Part shown: positions 5,545 to 8,595 of the stretch, in pieces
How positions within the stretch are numbered: the stretch's first letter is position 1
Layout of the letters: each line of letters opens with the position of its first letter
Assembly: GCA_021789355.1 (NCBI GenBank)
Contig: JAJYJR010000238.1
Coordinates: 1 to 8,595 of the forward strand
DNA from: Chloroflexota bacterium
Lineage (GTDB): Bacteria; Chloroflexota; Limnocylindria; Limnocylindrales; CSP1-4
DNA: 8,595 nucleotides
Direction of reading: 5' to 3'
Position numbers and translations under genes: made by a program
The notes under the pieces: model-generated
Told to the model about the DNA's origin: nothing
Databases searched by the model: none
What the model saw: the letters and a program-made list of their open reading frames with translations, nothing else

Positions 5545-5573
5545 TATCCTACCACTGGTAGGATAGATGTCAA
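5545..5573 (-). promoter_or_regulatory. Promoter with palindromic operator of the VapBC-like pair
   Basis: The palindrome TATCCTACCA-C-TGGTAGGATA (5545-5565) has perfect 10-bp arms around one base. On the minus strand, TTGACA (5573-5568, full consensus) is followed after 16 bp by TAGGAT (5551-5546, 4/6), so the palindrome covers the -10 box and most of the spacer. Binding there by the antitoxin would block RNA polymerase. The antitoxin ATG lies six bases downstream of the -10. Confidence 0.75.
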
Positions 5574-5655
5574 CTTCTTTCGCGCTACGCCCCGATCGTG
5601 GCCTGCGAGCCGGGACTCGCGCTCCCACGAAGCCCGACTTACCAACCGTTCTTGA

Positions 5656-5679
5656 CGCACAAGCAGCGCGCCTTGTGCG
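5656..5679. other. GC-rich hairpin overlapping border motif copy 2
   Basis: CGCACAAG and CTTGTGCG form a perfect 8-bp stem with an 8-base CAGCGCGC loop. The right arm is also the start of border-motif copy 2 (5672-5691, CTTGTGCGACATAGCCGGCT). There is no T-run after it, so it does not look like an intrinsic terminator. Confidence 0.55.
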
Positions 5680-5854
5680 ACATAGCCGGCTGGTACGGCG
5701 GCAACCGGGTTTGCTAACTATGGGCGGTTCCACGCGCCACGACTACCCCAGGTTGTCGGGGCGACAGGCGCACCCGTCGGCCATGTGGCGGCCTGTGGCT
5801 GCCAACCGCGCGCGAACGTCTGAGCAGGATGCGGAGCCGTCCACACAGCAGGAT

Positions 5855-5889
5855 GCCCTGTGCGGCATACCCGGTGAAAGACCCGAACC
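5855..5889 (+). repeat. Left arm of imperfect inverted repeat flanking the HTH-nucleotidyltransferase module
   Basis: It reads GCCCTGTGCGGCATACCCGG, then TGAAAGACCCGAACC. The right arm at 7239-7272, read on the other strand, is GCCTTGTGCGGCACACGCGG, then TAGAAGACCCGAACC, about six differences in 35. It includes border-motif copy 3 (5857-5876). The arms face inward around one module. Confidence 0.6.
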
Positions 5890-5979
5890 CTGACGCTCGT
5901 CGCGCGCACAGTTCCAACGCGCGTAGCGCACGGGTGACGGCAGCCCTTGACGCCCGCCGACGAGCCTCCCATGCTCATA

Positions 5980-6040
5980 ACTGTTCGGATTTTTCGCTTT
6001 GCGACGACCCCGGCGACCGCCTGACTATTCGGATTCTTCG
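5980..6040 (+). promoter_or_regulatory. Direct-repeat operator candidate of the HTH gene
   Basis: ACTGTTCGGATTTTTCG (5980-5996) and ACTATTCGGATTCTTCG (6024-6040) differ at two of 17 positions and are 44 bp apart, about four helical turns. The second copy ends two bases before the ATG at 6043. The A+T-rich repeats stand out from the surroundings. They are plausible binding sites for the HTH protein encoded just downstream; TTGCGA (5999) could be a weak -35. Confidence 0.5.
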
Positions 6041-6042
6041 GG

Positions 6043-6579
6043 ATGGATCACCACACAATCGCACCTGACGACCTGCTTTCTACCGGCGAGGTAGCCCAGA
6101 TGCTCGGCACCACGCCGCGTCACGTCGCGCACCTCGCCGACCGTGGCGAGCTGCCGTACACGCTTGCCGGGACCCACCGGCGGATCCGCCGTGCCGACGC
6201 CGAGCGTCTCGCCTCGCTGCGCGCGCCGGCCGGGGGCGGCCCGATGACGCGCGACCAGCGCCAGTCGCTCTGGCTCAGCTACCTCGTCGCCGCGCAGCTC
6301 GTCCAGGATCCGGAGCGCGTCCTGTCTGACGCAAGGCGCACCGCCGAGCGGTACATCACAAAGGGCGTGTCGGGCGCGCCTTGGCTGCGCCAGTGGCTGG
6401 CCCTCATCAACGAGGGCCCAGATACCGTGCTCGCGGTGCTCGTATCGACCTCGCCCCAGGCGCGCGAGCTGCGCCAGAACTCGCCGTTTGCGCAGGCGCT
6501 CGACGGCGAGGAGCGGATTCGTACGGTCCAGGCCTTCCGCCGCACCCACGGTCGGGGAGCGGGGCGCTCGACGCCATGA
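6043..6579 (+). CDS. Excisionase/MerR-type HTH protein, putative antitoxin
   Basis: A 178-residue protein. Residues 11-60 (LLSTGEVAQMLGTTPRHVAH, then GTHRRIRRADAERLASLR) are a typical winged HTH of the excisionase/MerR-like class. After a Gly-rich linker, residues ~69-170 form a helical domain (SLWLSYLVAAQLVQDPERVL, then WLRQWLALI, then ELRQNSPFAQAL). I recall this domain from HTH proteins encoded next to nucleotidyltransferase genes. It ends in an ATGA overlap with such a gene, so the pair is probably a TA operon in which this protein is the antitoxin and repressor. The start ATG at 6043 lies close behind the direct repeats. The gene itself appears intact although its partner is broken. Confidence 0.8.
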   Translation: MDHHTIAPDDLLSTGEVAQMLGTTPRHVAHLADRGELPYTLAGTHRRIRRADAERLASLRAPAGGGPMTRDQRQSLWLSYLVAAQLVQDPERVLSDARRTAERYITKGVSGAPWLRQWLALINEGPDTVLAVLVSTSPQARELRQNSPFAQALDGEERIRTVQAFRRTHGRGAGRSTP

Positions 6580-7150
6580 AGTTCGAGGACCTCAAGCACA
6601 TCGTACGCGCGTCGGCGGCGCTGCTCGACGACCAGGGCCTGCTCGACCCCGATCGGCCGGAGTTCGTCATCGTCGGCTCGGAAGCCATTCTCGTGCTCGC
6701 CTACGACTACCGCCTGCCGGCTGCCGGCGATGGCCACCCGGTCTGACGAGGCCGACGTCGTGCCGCCGGATGATCCCGACGGGACGAAGGCAACGATCAT
6801 CGGCGCCGTGCTCGGGGAGATGTCGCCGTTCCACGACGCGAACGGCTACTACGCGCAGGGCGTGGGCGAGGATACGGCGTGGCTGCCCGATGGCTGGCGA
6901 GATCGCCTCATCCCCTTCGAGGCGCCGTCCATCCTCGTCCCGGGGCGCGGCCTCGCGATCGAGCGGCACGACCTCGCGGCGTCCAAGCTCGCGGCAGGAC
7001 GGATCAAGGACTTCGAGTTCGTCGAGGCGCTCATCGCAGTCGGGATCCTCGACGTGCCCACGATCCGCGAGCGGCTCGACGCGATCCCCCCCGGGGCCGG
7101 GTCGCCCGGCCAAGATCGCCGCCGCCCGGAAGTGGCTGACAGGCCGCTGA
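6576..7150 (+). pseudogene. Nucleotidyltransferase toxin gene (DUF6036-like) with two frameshifts
   Basis: The N-terminal piece MKFEDLKHIVRASAALL, then FVIVGSEAILVLAYDYRLPA, carries the GS motif. The frame then breaks at a 7-bp tandem duplication, CTGCCGG at 6714-6720 and 6721-6727. Removing one copy joins YDYRLPA to MATRSDEADVVPPDDPDG, which supplies the acidic E-A-D motif, then GEMSPFHDANGYYAQGV, HDLAASKLAAGRIKDFEFVE and RERLDAIPPG. A second +1 shift lies in the seven-C run near 7087-7093; removing one C gives PGRPAKIAAARKWLTGR and the TGA at 7150. With both repairs the gene is 188 codons plus stop, exactly in frame. Intact relatives are probable nucleotide-transferring toxins. As written, translation stops at 6746 after 56 residues, so the product should be dead. 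Confidence 0.8.
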
Positions 7151-7418
7151 CCGAACCACCCGCGCCGCCGGCGGGCCCCACAAACGCGTGCGGGACGCTG
7201 CGCGCCGTAAGTGTTGGCGAGCACCCACCCGGCGGCCAGGTTCGGGTCTTCTACCGCGTGTGCCGCACAAGGCCGCGTCCCGCCGCCCGTCCCTACCTCT
7301 GTCGATCCTCGCCCCCCTCGACACGTGATTGCACTCGCAACCGCCCCACAGTTAGAACACCCCCCGCGGGCATTTGCCAACCGGTGCGTAGCCGCACTGG
7401 CCGCGGTCACCACATCGA
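7151..7418. other. Spacer between the nucleotidyltransferase remnant and the VanZ gene
   Basis: The two neighbouring genes converge here. Apart from the right arm of the inverted repeat (7239-7272) I find no gene, tRNA or T-run terminator. Open frames running through it are Pro/Arg-rich extensions of shifted frames. Confidence 0.5.
7239..7272 (-). repeat. Right arm of imperfect inverted repeat
   Basis: Read on the minus strand, this matches the left arm at 5855-5889 across GCGGCA, CGGT and AAGACCCGAACC, and includes border-motif copy 4 (7271-7252). Together the arms enclose the HTH gene and the broken nucleotidyltransferase gene, about 1.4 kb. Confidence 0.6.
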
Positions 7419-8096
7419 TCATGGTCGGAGGCGACCGAAGCGTCCGCCGATCCGCCTTCCCACCCACCACGTCCCCACCAGCGCGATCACGGCGCCCGTG
7501 GAGTCGATGGCGACGTCAAGCACCGACCCGTGGCGACCCCGGACGAGAGTCTGGTGGAACTCGTCGGTCGAGGCGTAGAGGGCGGTGAGCACGAGGGCCC
7601 AGGCACCCGCCGAGGCGGCGAGCCGCCCGATCGACCCGGGAGCCCGCGACCGGCCGACCAACCCGGGAGCCCTCCCCAGGCGCTCCGGCCACCGACCGTC
7701 CGGCCACCAACCGTCCGGCCACGGGCGCAGGCCCGCCGGCCATCCCTGCAGCGCCGCCCAGAAGAGCAACGCGAGGATCCCGAAGACCCCCATGTGCCCG
7801 GCCTTCCGGATCGCGAAGTCGAGCGAGGAGTCCGAGGAGAACCGCAGGTCGGGCCGGCTCGACAGGTAGAAGATGAACGCCATCCAGCCGAGGACGGGCA
7901 GCCACAAGTAGCCAGGTCGGAGCGCGCGGCCCTCGTCGGTCCCTGGGCGGCTCCTGTCGGCGCCCGGGTCGCCCGCGCGAGAACCGGCGCCCGTCGGCAG
8001 CGGTGCATCGTCGGGTCGGGGACCGGCGCCCGGGTCGCCCGCGCGAGAACCGGCGCCCGTCGGCAGCGGTGCATCGTCGGGTCGGAACGGCCTCAC
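7419..8096 (-). CDS. VanZ-like integral membrane protein with repeat expansions
   Basis: VanZ-family membrane proteins have poorly defined roles; the founder gives low-level teicoplanin resistance. Four hydrophobic segments are visible: YLWLPVLGWMAFIFYLSS, GHMGVFGILALLFWAAL, GAWALVLTALYAS and AVIALVGTWWV. The family signature STDEFHQTLVRGRHGSVLDV, then AIDSTGA, lies between the last two. The N-terminal part before the first segment is a disordered Pro/Gly/Asp stretch with two copies of a 22-residue repeat (RPDDAPLPTGAGSRAGDPGA). The loop between segments 2 and 3 is swollen by Trp/Pro repeats (WPDGWWPDGRWPE). The start is uncertain. GTG 8096 has GGGGGA four bases upstream and lies after the inverted repeat; ATG 8141 and TTG 8282 are in frame further out. 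The gene seems unrelated to the TA modules. Confidence 0.75.
   Translation of the reverse strand: MRPFRPDDAPLPTGAGSRAGDPGAGPRPDDAPLPTGAGSRAGDPGADRSRPGTDEGRALRPGYLWLPVLGWMAFIFYLSSRPDLRFSSDSSLDFAIRKAGHMGVFGILALLFWAALQGWPAGLRPWPDGWWPDGRWPERLGRAPGLVGRSRAPGSIGRLAASAGAWALVLTALYASTDEFHQTLVRGRHGSVLDVAIDSTGAVIALVGTWWVGRRIGGRFGRLRP
7683..7727. repeat. 15-bp triple repeat in the VanZ loop
   Basis: Three units of the form CGTCCGGCCACC(G/A)AC run in tandem with minor changes. They encode the WPDG-type repeats between the second and third membrane segments. A 27-bp-spaced ACCCGGGAGCC pair (near 7636 and 7663) expands the same loop. Confidence 0.7.
7958..8085 (-). repeat. 66-bp direct repeat encoding a 22-residue repeat
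   Basis: The segments 7958-8019 and 8024-8085 are essentially identical at a 66-bp offset and contain CGGCAGCGGTGCATCGTCGG. The offset is a multiple of three, so the duplication keeps the VanZ frame and duplicates PLPTGAGSRAGDPGA. It looks recent because almost no differences have accumulated. Confidence 0.85.
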
Positions 8097-8112
8097 CCTG
8101 TCCCCCAGCTTG

Positions 8113-8144
8113 GGTATGACGCAACTTGACACGTGCGTCATACC
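8113..8144. promoter_or_regulatory. 11-bp inverted repeat upstream of the VanZ gene
   Basis: GGTATGACGCA (8113-8123) and TGCGTCATACC (8134-8144) are perfect arms around a 10-base spacer containing TTGACA on the plus strand. It could be an operator for the minus-strand VanZ gene or for something reading rightward. The arm TGCGTCATACC resembles the core of the border motif at 4799-4811. Confidence 0.55.
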
Positions 8145-8500
8145 ACAGGCTGTGCCGCGGAGGTAGGGCGGCGATCCGCGCGACGGCGTGTCGATGGCCG
8201 GGGGACGCGGGCTCCTGCGCGAGGCCTGGACGTCCGATGATCGGACGGCGACGCTCCGTTCGTCCCTGGGGGACGCGCCCAATGCCCGCCTGCTCTACGA
8301 CGGACCCGGAGCCAGCGTGTTCGGGTTGCTGCCCCAGCAGCCGGTCGCCGCGAACGGTAGGCGCTGCCGGCGGGAGTTGTCAGAGGGCGATACGACCCCC
8401 TGTCCGTTTGGTAATCCGGGGCCAGGCCTTGGCTGTCGGGTGGCCCGAGCCCCGCACGCGCCCCTCGGCGCCCGCACCGGCGCCGGCAGTACGTCGCGCC
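8145..8500. other. Right-hand stretch without a supported gene
   Basis: Open frames exist on both strands but are Arg/Pro/Ala-rich and show no family features. In-frame extension of the VanZ gene to TTG 8282 is possible but has no ribosome binding site. GGTTGCTG-CCC-CAGCAGCC (8325-8343) can form a tight hairpin but has no T-run. Confidence 0.4.
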
Positions 8501-8595
8501 CGCACGCCTGCGCCCACGCCCCGTTCGCCCCGCGCGCCGCACGCCTGCGCCCACGCCCCGTTCGCCCCGCGCGCCGCACGCCTGCGCCCACGCCC
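8501..8595 (+). repeat. 37-bp tandem repeat running off the window
   Basis: Units starting CGCACGCCTGCGCCCACGCC begin at 8501, 8538 and 8575, an exact 37-bp period. Each carries CCGTTCGCCCCGCGCGC in its second half. At least 2.5 copies are present, without differences that I can see, and the array continues beyond the edge. There are no unique spacers, so it is not a CRISPR. Confidence 0.85.

Larger units (their letters stand above)
5566..6042. other. Gene-free spacer between divergent TA modules
   Basis: No credible gene lies here. Short open frames in several phases overlap each other and lack family features. It contains the minus-strand -35 box of the VapBC-like pair, a GC-rich hairpin (5656-5679), two border-motif copies (5672 and 5857), the left arm of an imperfect inverted repeat (5855-5889), and a direct repeat in front of the HTH gene (5980 and 6024). 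Confidence 0.6.

Noticed and set aside
4795..5691. Integron attC sites at the border motif
   Set aside because: The expected GTTRRRY and RYYYAAC core sites are not present at the motif copies, and no integrase is in the window.
7239..7300. A tRNA T-arm (GGTTCGGGTCT) near 7239
   Set aside because: No acceptor stem, D-arm or anticodon arm can be paired at the right distance on either strand; the sequence is one arm of the inverted repeat.
7300..7420. A zinc-ribbon-like CSNCG in a minus-strand frame
   Set aside because: There is a single Cys pair with no second pair and no conserved context; the frame is a shifted extension across the spacer.
8325..8343. Intrinsic terminator at GGTTGCTG-CCC-CAGCAGCC
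   Set aside because: The hairpin is plausible but no T-run follows on either strand and no gene end is adjacent.
8138..8591. Minus-strand open frames at the right edge as genes
   Set aside because: They are Arg/Gly/Ala-rich translations of the 37-bp repeat and flanking GC-rich DNA with no recognisable domain.
8501..8595. CRISPR-like array at the right edge
   Set aside because: The 37-bp units are directly contiguous and identical, with no unique spacers; the same objection applies to the 13-bp and CCGCGG arrays on the left.

Overview
This is a strongly G+C-rich stretch of bacterial DNA. Coding strands use G/C at most third positions, and most frames lack stops. It looks like an accessory region of a high-GC bacterium, perhaps Actinomycetota or Chloroflexota. 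I cannot place it further, and there is no rRNA, tRNA or core gene to anchor it. The densest content is toxin-antitoxin (TA)-type genes, several of them broken, packed between about 1.2 and 7.2 kb and flanked by repeat-rich DNA.

Layout. 1-1180 holds no convincing gene. It contains a GAGCTC-bearing tandem repeat, a 13-bp minisatellite, a 24-bp duplication, a cluster of CCGCGG-containing repeats, and a ~93-bp sequence present twice (113-205 and 920-1012) bracketing the rest. 1241-2356 (+) is a class II Fic (AMP-transferase type) protein with a C-terminal winged helix, and a perfect inverted repeat lies across its promoter. 2548-3214 (-) is a ribbon-helix-helix antitoxin plus PIN toxin pair whose toxin is frameshifted near its end; a perfect 20-bp palindrome precedes it. 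3230-3651 (-) is a remnant of an AAA_14/DUF4143 ATPase with its middle deleted. 3733-4706 (-) is a nucleotidyltransferase-like protein coupled by an ATGA overlap to an unrecognised 115-residue protein. 4869-5539 (-) is an intact VapBC-like pair with a palindromic operator. 6043-7150 (+) is an excisionase/MerR-type HTH protein coupled to a nucleotidyltransferase gene carrying two frameshifts, one from a 7-bp tandem duplication. 7419-8096 (-) is a VanZ-like membrane protein with repeat-expanded N-terminal and loop segments. The right edge runs into a 37-bp tandem repeat.

How it fits together. Five promoter regions carry inverted or direct repeats beside a gene encoding, or paired with, a DNA-binding protein, as expected for autoregulated TA modules. 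A shared ~20-bp motif (consensus near CCTGTGCGNCATANCCGG) lies at the edges of three of the modules, once in inverted orientation, and its core recurs in an inverted repeat upstream of the VanZ gene. This suggests the modules were assembled as cassettes or share a border sequence. That is the observation I would follow up first. The link is inference: no recombinase is encoded in the window.
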